64,000 nucleotides of DNA from the NCBI GenBank assembly GCA_040879985.1, contig JBBDJH010000020.1, forward strand, positions 1 through 64,000, given 5' to 3'. This document shows positions 56,548 through 64,000 of this stretch, piece after piece; positions within the stretch are counted from its first letter, which is position 1; each line of letters begins with the position of its first letter. Under the pieces are notes generated by a model. The model was not told the origin of the DNA. It did no database searches and saw only the letters and a list, made by a program, of their open reading frames with translations. The DNA comes from VRUE01 sp040879985 (lineage in GTDB: Bacteria; Actinomycetota; Thermoleophilia; Solirubrobacterales; 70-9). The translations under genes were made by a program, and so were the position numbers.

Positions 56548-59037
56548 GTGACGGGCGGGCTTCGCCTCGGCGCCGCGCGCGGCGCAGGATCGCCGCTCGC
56601 CGCGCTGCTCGGCTGCCTGGCGGCCCTTGGCGCCGGAGCGCCGACGGCTGAGGCCGCCGGAGCGCCGGAGATCGGTCAGGTGTGGGCCTCGAAAGTCCAG
56701 TCGTCGTCGGCTCGCCTCCATGCCGAGATCAACCCCAACGCGTCGGCGACCGGATACCACGTCACCTACATAACCGAGCCCGCCTACCAGTCCAACCTGG
56801 CGGCGGGAGCAGACGGCTTCGCCGGCGCGAAGCGCCTGCCGGCCGTCGGCGACTCGCCGATCGGCTCCGGCAGCGAGCCGATCGCCGTCCTGCGCCCCGT
56901 CTCGGGCCTCTCGGCCGGGTCTGCCTACCGCTACCGGTTCGTCGCCCAAAACGCGGATGGCCAGGCGGTCGGTCCGGTGCTGCGCTTCGTCACCTTCGCT
57001 CAGCCCGACGGCGCGCCCGACAGCTGCCCCAACGCGACCGCGCGTCGGCAGACCGGCGCCGTCGACGCCGGTCTGCTCGACTGCCGCGCCTACGAGCTGG
57101 TCTCGCCGGTGGACAAGAACGGCGGAAGGGTGGATCCCCCTGGCAGTTTGTCTCATGGCGGTGTGCTGCAGGCAGCGTCGGGCGGCGGCGCGATCACGTA
57201 CGGCTCGGCTGCTTCCTTCGGCGCCGGTGCCCAGGGCGCGCCGGGCGCCAGCCAGTACATCGCGCGCCGCACGTCCGGCGGCTGGTCGACCGAGAACATC
57301 ACGGTCGCGATCTTCTCCGGCTCCTTCTGGGACAGCAGCGAGGGCGTGCCGTACCGTCTCTTCTCGCCCGACCTCGCCCGCGGACTGCTGCTGAGCGGCC
57401 GTCACTGCCGTGGCGAGGAGACGGACTGTCCAGTCCCGAACCCGCCGCTGCAGGGCGCCGACGCACCGGCGGGCTACCAGAACTACTACCTGCGCGAGAG
57501 TGCCGGTCCCAGCTTCGAGGCGCTGCTCGGCTCGGCCGACATCGCCGGCCTCGGCCTCGATCCCACCGGCTTCTCGCTCTCCTTCGCCGGCGGCTCACCC
57601 GACCTTCGCCACGTCATCCTCTCCACCTGCGCGGCGCTCACCGCGGATGCGACCGAGGCGCCGGGCGGCGAAGGCTGCGACCCGGCCGATCCGAATCTCT
57701 ACATCTGGTCGGGAGCGGGCCTGACCCTGGTCAATCTGCTTCCGGGGGACGAACAGGGCAGCCCCGGGGCGGTGCTTGCGGCTTCGGCCGGCGCCGTCTC
57801 AGCCGGCGGCACGCGCGTGTACTGGAGCGACCTCGCCAGCGGCAACCTCTACCTGCGCTCTACCGGAGCGACCACGCAGGTCGACGCGGCGGTCGGGGGC
57901 GGCGGCAGCTTCGAGACCGCCAGCGCCGACGGCTCGGTGGCCTTCTTCACCAAGGGCGGCCACCTTCACCGCTATCGGGCGGCGACCGCCACCAGCACCG
58001 ACCTCACCCCTGCGGGCGGTGTCGAGGGTGTGCTCGGCGCCTCCGGGGACGGTGGCCGCGTCTACTACGCGACCGGCGACGGGCTCTTCCTATGGGACGG
58101 CGGGACCAGCAGGCAGGTTGCCGCCGCGGCGGGTGCCGCCAACTACCCGCCCGCCAGTGGAGCGGCTCGGGTGAGCGCCGACGGCCGGCTGCTGCTCTTC
58201 CTCTCCGATCAGAGCCTCACCGGCTATGACAACGCGGAGCTGACGACGGGGTCGCCCACCACCCAGCTGTTCCTCTACGACGACTCGGGCGCCGGCACGC
58301 TCACCTGCCTGTCGTGCAATCCGACCAACGGGCGACCGATCGGCTCGTCCTCGATCCCCGGCGCGGTCGCGAACGGCATCGGGGCGGCGGCTACCCTGGC
58401 CTACAAGCCACGCGCCTTGGCGAGCGACGGCAGGCGGGTCTTCTTCGACTCCGAAGATGCGCTCGTGCTCACCGACACCAACAGCGCCCCCGACGTATAC
58501 CAGTGGCAGGCCAAGGGCACGGGCAGCTGCACGAGAGCGGACGGCTGCGTCGCCCTGCTCTCCAGCGGCCGCTCCGCCGGCGGCGCCACACTCGTCGACG
58601 TCTCGGCAGACGGAGCCGACGCCTTCTTCCTCACCCTGGGCTCATTGGTGGACGTGGACCCGGGCGCCATGGACCTCTACGATGCCCGTGCGGGGGGCGG
58701 TTTCCCCCGACAGCCGGCGCCCATACCGTGCATCGGCGATTCCTGCCAGAGCCTGCCGCCCGAGCCGCACGACCCGGCCATCGGCAGCCTGATCGCCGGC
58801 CGCGGAAACCCCGAGGTTCGCTACCGGGGCGCGACCCGCAATTGCCGGCAGATGACGCGGCGCGCGGTCGGGGTCCGCCGCCGCGCGATCCGCACCAAGC
58901 GCCGAGCTCGCCGAGCTGCCAGCCCGCGGCAGGCACGGCGCCTGCGCAGCCAGGCAGCGAAGCTGCAGAGGCGTATCCGCGTCACCCGGCGTGCCGCGAA
59001 GCGCTGCCGCGCCGCAAACCGAAGGGCGGCGCGATGA
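56548..59037 (+). CDS. Secreted FN3/propeller protein (A2)
   Basis: An 829-aa exported protein related to A1 but without the NHL part. Signal peptide to about 36; an FN3-like domain (about 40-150); then PD40/TolB-like repeats (GGTRVYWSDLASGNLYL, SADGRLLLFLSDQ, SDGRRVFFDSED). A CIGDSCQS Cys pair near residue 728, a GRGNPE segment and a 64-residue Arg-rich tail bracketed by Cys match A1. The start is GTG, 3 bp after the B1 stop, and it overlaps B2 by 4 bp. Confidence 0.8.
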   Translation: MTGGLRLGAARGAGSPLAALLGCLAALGAGAPTAEAAGAPEIGQVWASKVQSSSARLHAEINPNASATGYHVTYITEPAYQSNLAAGADGFAGAKRLPAVGDSPIGSGSEPIAVLRPVSGLSAGSAYRYRFVAQNADGQAVGPVLRFVTFAQPDGAPDSCPNATARRQTGAVDAGLLDCRAYELVSPVDKNGGRVDPPGSLSHGGVLQAASGGGAITYGSAASFGAGAQGAPGASQYIARRTSGGWSTENITVAIFSGSFWDSSEGVPYRLFSPDLARGLLLSGRHCRGEETDCPVPNPPLQGADAPAGYQNYYLRESAGPSFEALLGSADIAGLGLDPTGFSLSFAGGSPDLRHVILSTCAALTADATEAPGGEGCDPADPNLYIWSGAGLTLVNLLPGDEQGSPGAVLAASAGAVSAGGTRVYWSDLASGNLYLRSTGATTQVDAAVGGGGSFETASADGSVAFFTKGGHLHRYRAATATSTDLTPAGGVEGVLGASGDGGRVYYATGDGLFLWDGGTSRQVAAAAGAANYPPASGAARVSADGRLLLFLSDQSLTGYDNAELTTGSPTTQLFLYDDSGAGTLTCLSCNPTNGRPIGSSSIPGAVANGIGAAATLAYKPRALASDGRRVFFDSEDALVLTDTNSAPDVYQWQAKGTGSCTRADGCVALLSSGRSAGGATLVDVSADGADAFFLTLGSLVDVDPGAMDLYDARAGGGFPRQPAPIPCIGDSCQSLPPEPHDPAIGSLIAGRGNPEVRYRGATRNCRQMTRRAVGVRRRAIRTKRRARRAASPRQARRLRSQAAKLQRRIRVTRRAAKRCRAANRRAAR

Positions 59038-62000
59038 GGGGCGCGGTGGTCGCGATCCTCGCGCTGCTGGCCTTGGCCCTCTCGGCCGCGTCGGCGCCGG
59101 CCGCCGTGCCGACGGTCGGCGCGCCGAGCGCGACGAATATCCAAGGGGTGTCGGCGCTGCTCACCGGCGTCGTCAATCCCGAGGGCCTTCCAACCAGCTA
59201 CCGCTTCCAGTACGTCGCCGAGGCCGACTTTCAGGAAAGCGGCTTCGGCCGTGCGAGGACCACCCCCCTCACCTCCGCCGGCTCGAGCTCGGCCGACCAG
59301 CCGGCCCGCGTGGCGATCTCCGGACTGACCCCGAGCACCGCCTATCGGTTCCGTCTGCTGGCGACCAACGGCGACGGCAGCGCCAGCGCCGAGAGCGCGT
59401 TTGCCACCACCGAGGGCTTCGGCTTCCTCCCCGGAGGGGGTGGTTTCGCCGTGGACGCTCGCGCCGACGGCGGCGCCCCGGCCACCATGGCCGCCTCCCA
59501 TCCCTACCAGCTCGGTTTCGAGATCGGGCTGAACCAAGGCGGCGAGTTCGAGGGGCAGCCCGGCGTCTCCTTCCCGGACGGGGACATCCGCGATCTGCGG
59601 ATCGACATGCCGGCCGGGCTGATGGTCAACCCGGCGGTCGTCGCCCGCTGCAGCCCGGCGCTGTTCCAGACGCCCCGCTCTTCGCCATACGAGGAAAGCC
59701 GCTCGGGCGAGAGCTGCCCCGGCGCGGCGCAGGTCGGCACGGTGGAGGTCGCGACCAGCCTTGGCGGCGGCGAGACCCGGCGCTTCGGCGTCTTCAACGT
59801 CGAGCCCGCGCCGGGCGTCGGCGCCCAGCTGGGATTCGCGCCATACGGAGCGCCGATCGTGCTCGACATCCACGTCCGCGAAGTCGCCCCGGGGTCCTAC
59901 GCGCTGACCCTCGAGGCCGATGACGTGCCTCAGCGCCTCGACATCAGCCGCATCCACTTGGTGCTCTGGGGCACTCCCTGGGCCGCCTCCCACGACGGCG
60001 AACGCGGCAACTGCCTGAGCGAGCTCGAGTCGAGCTTTCCCTGGGCCAAGTGCTCGGTGGGCCCGCCGGTCTCGCACCGGCCGCTCGCCTACCTGACCAT
60101 GCCCGCCGGCTGCGCCGGGCAGCTCGCCTTCCAGGCCCGAGCCACCGCCTGGCAGCAGGCCGGCGGAGTGTCGCGGCAGGCGCTGAACCGCGACTCCGAG
60201 GGGATGCCGGCCGGTATCGAGGGCTGCGATAGCGAGCACTTCCAACCGCGGCCCACGGCCGAGCTGAGCAGCAAGCGCGCCTCTTCTCCCACCGGTCTCA
60301 CCGTCCGCTTGGGAGTCGACCACGAGGGGCTGGTCGATCCGGCGCGGCGCGCCGCCGCGCCACCCAGGAAGGCAGTTATCGGGCTCCCCTCGGGTGTGAC
60401 CGTCAACCCGTCGGTGGGCGCCGGTCTGGGTGCCTGCGCACCGGACCGGTACGCGGCGGAGACTGCCTTCAACCCGCAGGGAGCGGGCTGTCCCAACGAC
60501 TCCAAGATCGGCGTCTTCCGTGTTCGGTCGCCGCTCTTCGAGGACGCCTTCGAGGGAGCGGTCTACCTCGCCCGGCCGGACGAGCCGACCACGACCAGGC
60601 CCGGCGCCGAGAATCCCTTCGACTCCCTGATCGCCGTCTACCTCGTCGCGAAGCTGCCGCAGCGGGGGGTCCTCATCCGGGTCGCCGGCGAGATCGTCCC
60701 CGAACCGGCGACGGGCACGCTCACGGCCACCTTCGATGACCTGCCGCAGCTTCCGTATACGGATCTGGAGGTCAGCACGCGCCCCGGACAGCGCTCCTTC
60801 CTGGTCAACCCGCCATTTTGCGGAGAGGCCACCACGAGGTTCGAGCTGACGTCGTGGACGGGGTCCGGAAGGGCGCTGGCTTCCAGCAGCTCTCCCGTCC
60901 AGAGCGGCATCGACGGCGGCCCCTGCCCGTCGGGGGCCGCGCCGCCGTTTGACCCGGGCGCCGTCGCTGGGGCAGTCAACTCCAACGTCGGCTCCTACAC
61001 CCCCTACTTCATCCGGCTGTCGCGCAAGGACACCGAACAGGAGATCACCTCCTACTCGCTCGTCCTGCCGCGCGGAATCACCGGCAAGCTCGCCGGCATC
61101 CCCTTCTGTCCGGACGCGGCGATCGCCGCTGCGCGCAGCAATCGCGGTTACGCGGAGACGGCAAGGCCCTCCTGCCCCGCGGCCAGCCAGGTGGGCCGCA
61201 CGGTCACCGGCTACGGGATCGGCGCGGCGCTGAGCTACGCGCCAGGCCAGGTCTACCTCGCCGGCCCCTACAAGGGCCGGCCGCTCTCCCTGGTGACGAT
61301 CAATGCGGCGACGGTGGGGCCCTTCGACCTCGGCACGATCGTCATCCGCTCCGCCTTCGAGGTCGACCCGCGCACCGCCCAGCTGCGGATCGACTCCAGC
61401 GTCTCGGATCCGATTCCCCACATCATCGAGGGGGTACCGCTGCGCCTGCGCGAGGTCCGCGTCCACATGGACCGCCCGCAGTTCACCCGCAATCCCACCA
61501 GCTGCGCGGCCTCGCAGATGCTCTCGACCCTGACCGGTTCCGGCGGCCGGCTCGGCGATCCGAGCGACGACACGAGTGCCACGGTGTCGAACCACTTCCA
61601 GCTGCTCAATTGCCTCAACCTCGGTTTCCGCCCACGGCTGGGCCTGCGGCTGCGCGGGGGCGTGCGGCGAGGGGATTATCCTTCCCTGCGAGCGACGTTT
61701 GCCTCTCGTGGCCCGCGCGATGCCAACCTCAAGGACATCACGGTCACCATGCCGCGCTCGCTGTTCGTCGCCCAGAACCACATCCGCGGAATCTGCACGC
61801 GCCCCCAGTTCGAGGCCGAGCGCTGCCCGCGCAACTCGATTTACGGGCGCGCCGTCGCCCACACGCCTCTGCTCGACCAGCCGCTACACGGCCCCGTCTT
61901 CCTGCGCTCCTCAACCAACCCGCTCCCCGACCTCGTCGCCTCGCTGCGCAGCGGAGAGGTGCGCATCATCCTGGAAGGGAGGATCGGCCCATCGCGCCGC

Positions 62001-62333
62001 GGCGGCGTGCGCGCCTCCTTCAAAGAGCTTCCCGACGCCGCGATCGATCGCTTCGTGATGATCCTCAGGGGGGGCAAGCGGGGGCTGCTGGTCAACTCGA
62101 CGAATATCTGCAAGGCGCCGCCGAAGGCGAGCGTGAAAGCGCTGGGTCAGAACAACCGCGGCGCGGTGTTCACCTCCAGGCTGCGCGGCCAGTGCAAGAC
62201 GTTTCGCCAGCGCAAGCGGGCGGCGCAGCGGCGGGCACGCGCCCGCTCCCGCCAGCCGGCAGCCAAGCGCCGCGGCCGGGCCAAGCGACACGCGGCAATT
62301 TCGGCTGCAACGAGCACGAGGAGGAGGCCATGA
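59034..62333 (+). CDS. Large secreted beta-rich surface protein (B2)
   Basis: A 1099-aa exported paralogue of B1. Signal peptide 1-24, an FN3-like domain (about 25-130), then the B-type repeats with FPDGDIRDLRIDMPAGL, VYLAGPYKGRPLSLVTI, and IPHIIEGVPLRLREVRVHMD matching B1 phrases. It closes with RGGKRGLLVNSTNIC and an Arg/Lys tail. Unlike B1 it begins with an FN3 domain. It is coupled to A2 by a 4-bp overlap and to the next gene by 4 bp. Confidence 0.78.
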   Translation: MRGAVVAILALLALALSAASAPAAVPTVGAPSATNIQGVSALLTGVVNPEGLPTSYRFQYVAEADFQESGFGRARTTPLTSAGSSSADQPARVAISGLTPSTAYRFRLLATNGDGSASAESAFATTEGFGFLPGGGGFAVDARADGGAPATMAASHPYQLGFEIGLNQGGEFEGQPGVSFPDGDIRDLRIDMPAGLMVNPAVVARCSPALFQTPRSSPYEESRSGESCPGAAQVGTVEVATSLGGGETRRFGVFNVEPAPGVGAQLGFAPYGAPIVLDIHVREVAPGSYALTLEADDVPQRLDISRIHLVLWGTPWAASHDGERGNCLSELESSFPWAKCSVGPPVSHRPLAYLTMPAGCAGQLAFQARATAWQQAGGVSRQALNRDSEGMPAGIEGCDSEHFQPRPTAELSSKRASSPTGLTVRLGVDHEGLVDPARRAAAPPRKAVIGLPSGVTVNPSVGAGLGACAPDRYAAETAFNPQGAGCPNDSKIGVFRVRSPLFEDAFEGAVYLARPDEPTTTRPGAENPFDSLIAVYLVAKLPQRGVLIRVAGEIVPEPATGTLTATFDDLPQLPYTDLEVSTRPGQRSFLVNPPFCGEATTRFELTSWTGSGRALASSSSPVQSGIDGGPCPSGAAPPFDPGAVAGAVNSNVGSYTPYFIRLSRKDTEQEITSYSLVLPRGITGKLAGIPFCPDAAIAAARSNRGYAETARPSCPAASQVGRTVTGYGIGAALSYAPGQVYLAGPYKGRPLSLVTINAATVGPFDLGTIVIRSAFEVDPRTAQLRIDSSVSDPIPHIIEGVPLRLREVRVHMDRPQFTRNPTSCAASQMLSTLTGSGGRLGDPSDDTSATVSNHFQLLNCLNLGFRPRLGLRLRGGVRRGDYPSLRATFASRGPRDANLKDITVTMPRSLFVAQNHIRGICTRPQFEAERCPRNSIYGRAVAHTPLLDQPLHGPVFLRSSTNPLPDLVASLRSGEVRIILEGRIGPSRRGGVRASFKELPDAAIDRFVMILRGGKRGLLVNSTNICKAPPKASVKALGQNNRGAVFTSRLRGQCKTFRQRKRAAQRRARARSRQPAAKRRGRAKRHAAISAATSTRRRP

Positions 62334-64000
62334 TCGAGCACGTCGGGTCGGCACGGCGGATGAGGCGGCTCGCCTGCGCGGGAGCGGCTCTGTGCGCGGT
62401 CATGCTCGTGCCGTGGATCTCCGCCGGTGCGCATGCCGCGGCCCCCGAGCCGGATTTCGTGCTGGTCGAAACCGAAACTCCACCCCATGGGCGCTTCGAA
62501 GGCCCCTGCGGAGTCGCCGTGGCGAGCGGAGAAACCAACCACTTCTACGTCTCCGACTACTACCATGACACCGTCAAGGTATTCGGCGCCGCGCCGGGTT
62601 TCATAACGCGTACCTCGAGCATCGATCCGCTCAGCGGTCCCTGCGCGTTGGCGGTTGCGGCGGATGGCTCGATCTACGTCAACAGCTACCACCGCCATGT
62701 GGAGAAGTTCACCCCATCGTCTTTTCCCACGATCCCGAGCACGACGTTCGCCTCGGCGGGCATATTCGATTCGTCGTACCCCACCGGAGTCGCCGTCGAT
62801 GAAGTGACCGGGCATGTCTACGTCAACGCCCGCACCTACGTGGCGGTCTACGACTCCAGCGGCGCGCCAGTGCTGGACGAAGGTGAGCCGCTTCGAATCG
62901 GGGAGGGCAGCTTGGGCGACGGCTATGGCGTCGCGGTGTCTGGCTTTGCCGGCACCCAGGGCCGCCTCTACGTTCCCGACGCTGCCGACCGCACCGTCAA
63001 GGTCTATGACCCGGCGATCGATACCGAAGACCCGGTGGCGACGATCACCGGTGGTGGCACGCCCGGGGGAGGGTTCGTCTCACTGCGAGACTCCGCGGTC
63101 GCCGTCGACCGGGCGAGTGGCGAGATCTACGTGCTCGACAACCTGCAGCCTGAGCACAGCGAGCGCCCGGAAGGCGTCGTCTATGTCTTCTGGCCCGACA
63201 ACGCACTCCGCGGCCGGCTGAAGTTCAACGTGATCCATGGCAGGCCGTCGGGTCTCGCGGTCGACAACTCGACCCGTGCATCCCAGGGCCGCGTCTACGT
63301 CACCTCCGGCAATACGGACCTCGGTTCCGTCTACGCCTACCCGCCTAAATCGGCGACCAGCGAATCCGTGCCGGCCGTAACGTCCGTTTCGGTACAAAGA
63401 AGCGGCAGCGGCAGCGGCTCGGTCCTCTCCCGGCCGACCGGGCTCCAGTGCGCCGCCGAGTGCAAAGGCGACTTCGTCGCGGGGGCGACCGTCTCCCTGC
63501 AGGGCTCGCCGGACGGAAATTCCCGGTTCGCCGGATGGTCGGGCGGGGGCTGCTCTGGAACCAGTGACTGTGTGATCGAGGCGGGGGAGGGCAGCTCCGT
63601 CACGGCGAAGTTCACGGCGCTGCCCACGGCCTCGTCGCCCAGCCCCAGCAGGCCTAAACCGGCCGGCGGTGCCGGCACGCCTGTGGCCGGCATCTCGGAG
63701 ATCGCTCAGCGGGGAAAGTTGCGAGTCACCGCTACCGGAAAGATCTCGCCGCGTTCGCTGCCGCGGAGAAGGCTTGCGCCGATCGCTGTCTCCGTCGGCG
63801 GCAAGATCTCCACCACCGACGGCAGCCCGCCGCCCCAGCTGAGGACCTTCCGGATCGAGCTGAACCGCCACGGGCGGCTGAATATCACCGGCCTCCCAAC
63901 CTGTCCCTACAACCGGATCCAGCCGGCATCCAGCCGCCGCGCTCTCTCCGCCTGCCGACCGGCTCTGGTCGGTCAAGGCCGCTTCACGGCCGACATCTCC
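62330..64000 (+). CDS. Secreted NHL-propeller protein, runs off window
   Basis: At least 557 aa, open to the window end. Signal peptide to about 42; six NHL blades (for example YPTGVAVDEVTGHVYVNART and YGVAVSGFAGTQGRLYVPDA) to about 340; an InlB-type B-repeat-like domain with RFAGWSGGGCSGTSDC (about 345-430); then a beta-rich domain with GLPTCPYNRIQPAS and CRPALVGQGRF. It starts at ATG 62330 in the B2 overlap. Its relation to A1/A2 is the propeller theme rather than close paralogy. The C-terminus, and whether it has a basic tail, are not visible. Confidence 0.8.
   Translation, partial: MIEHVGSARRMRRLACAGAALCAVMLVPWISAGAHAAAPEPDFVLVETETPPHGRFEGPCGVAVASGETNHFYVSDYYHDTVKVFGAAPGFITRTSSIDPLSGPCALAVAADGSIYVNSYHRHVEKFTPSSFPTIPSTTFASAGIFDSSYPTGVAVDEVTGHVYVNARTYVAVYDSSGAPVLDEGEPLRIGEGSLGDGYGVAVSGFAGTQGRLYVPDAADRTVKVYDPAIDTEDPVATITGGGTPGGGFVSLRDSAVAVDRASGEIYVLDNLQPEHSERPEGVVYVFWPDNALRGRLKFNVIHGRPSGLAVDNSTRASQGRVYVTSGNTDLGSVYAYPPKSATSESVPAVTSVSVQRSGSGSGSVLSRPTGLQCAAECKGDFVAGATVSLQGSPDGNSRFAGWSGGGCSGTSDCVIEAGEGSSVTAKFTALPTASSPSPSRPKPAGGAGTPVAGISEIAQRGKLRVTATGKISPRSLPRRRLAPIAVSVGGKISTTDGSPPPQLRTFRIELNRHGRLNITGLPTCPYNRIQPASSRRALSACRPALVGQGRFTADIS

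Overview
The window is a very GC-rich, densely packed chromosomal segment that reads as Actinomycetota, most likely class Thermoleophilia (Solirubrobacterales-like). The support is indirect. It has an HspR-controlled dnaK-grpE-dnaJ-hspR-clpB run, an actinobacterial inositol-phospholipid cluster, PurS/PurQ/PurL-type FGAM synthetase, many TTG/GTG starts, pervasive 1-8 bp stop/start overlaps, and very large secreted beta-propeller proteins with Arg-rich tails. No rRNA or taxonomic marker is present, so the placement is an inference.

Layout. 1-216 holds short repeats and hairpins at the contig edge. 217-864 is a NYN-domain nuclease-like gene. 1015-17867 (minus strand) is a purine-biosynthesis region: purH, purN, purF, then a complete sugar ABC transporter (MalK/G/F/E-like), then purL, purQ, purS, purC, and after a plus-strand cytochrome P450 and a small GST-like gene, purB, purE and purD. 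Only purM and purK of the usual set are absent. 17884-20729 has a GYD protein and a pair encoding a secreted twin-transglycosylase/M15-like enzyme and a membrane-anchored TcpC-like protein. 20836-27266 is the HspR chaperone operon.

27460-43265 is mostly core: a secreted His-rich EEP-fold enzyme, cytochrome c, nth, then a plus-strand PAP2 / PI-phosphate synthase / inositol-3-phosphate synthase / GT-PHP fusion / UDG-like run. LLM oxidoreductase, RumA, a histone-H1-like protein and another EEP protein follow on the minus strand. argF, lgt, prmC and lysS are on the plus strand, and a zinc CDF transporter and an SDR on the minus strand.

44160-48000 is the accessory spot. A tRNA-Glu(UUC) with a hairpin insertion in its D-loop is followed by a 92-bp direct repeat of its 3' half, 1015 bp downstream. 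The repeat brackets a tiny two-gene unit (HEWGH metallopeptidase-like plus a 53-aa acidic protein) with no integrase. Next to it are an AbiEi-like/Fic fusion, a small membrane protein and a frameshifted AbrB-type antitoxin.

47874-64000 is a surface/secretome cluster driven by a near-consensus promoter. It has a collagen-like protein, then two copies of a two-gene module (a propeller protein followed by a ~1100-aa beta-rich protein), all with Arg/Lys-rich C-terminal tails, and a third NHL-propeller protein running off the end. The two regions most worth a second look are the tRNA-bracketed mini-element with its Fic neighbour and the duplicated propeller/partner surface module.
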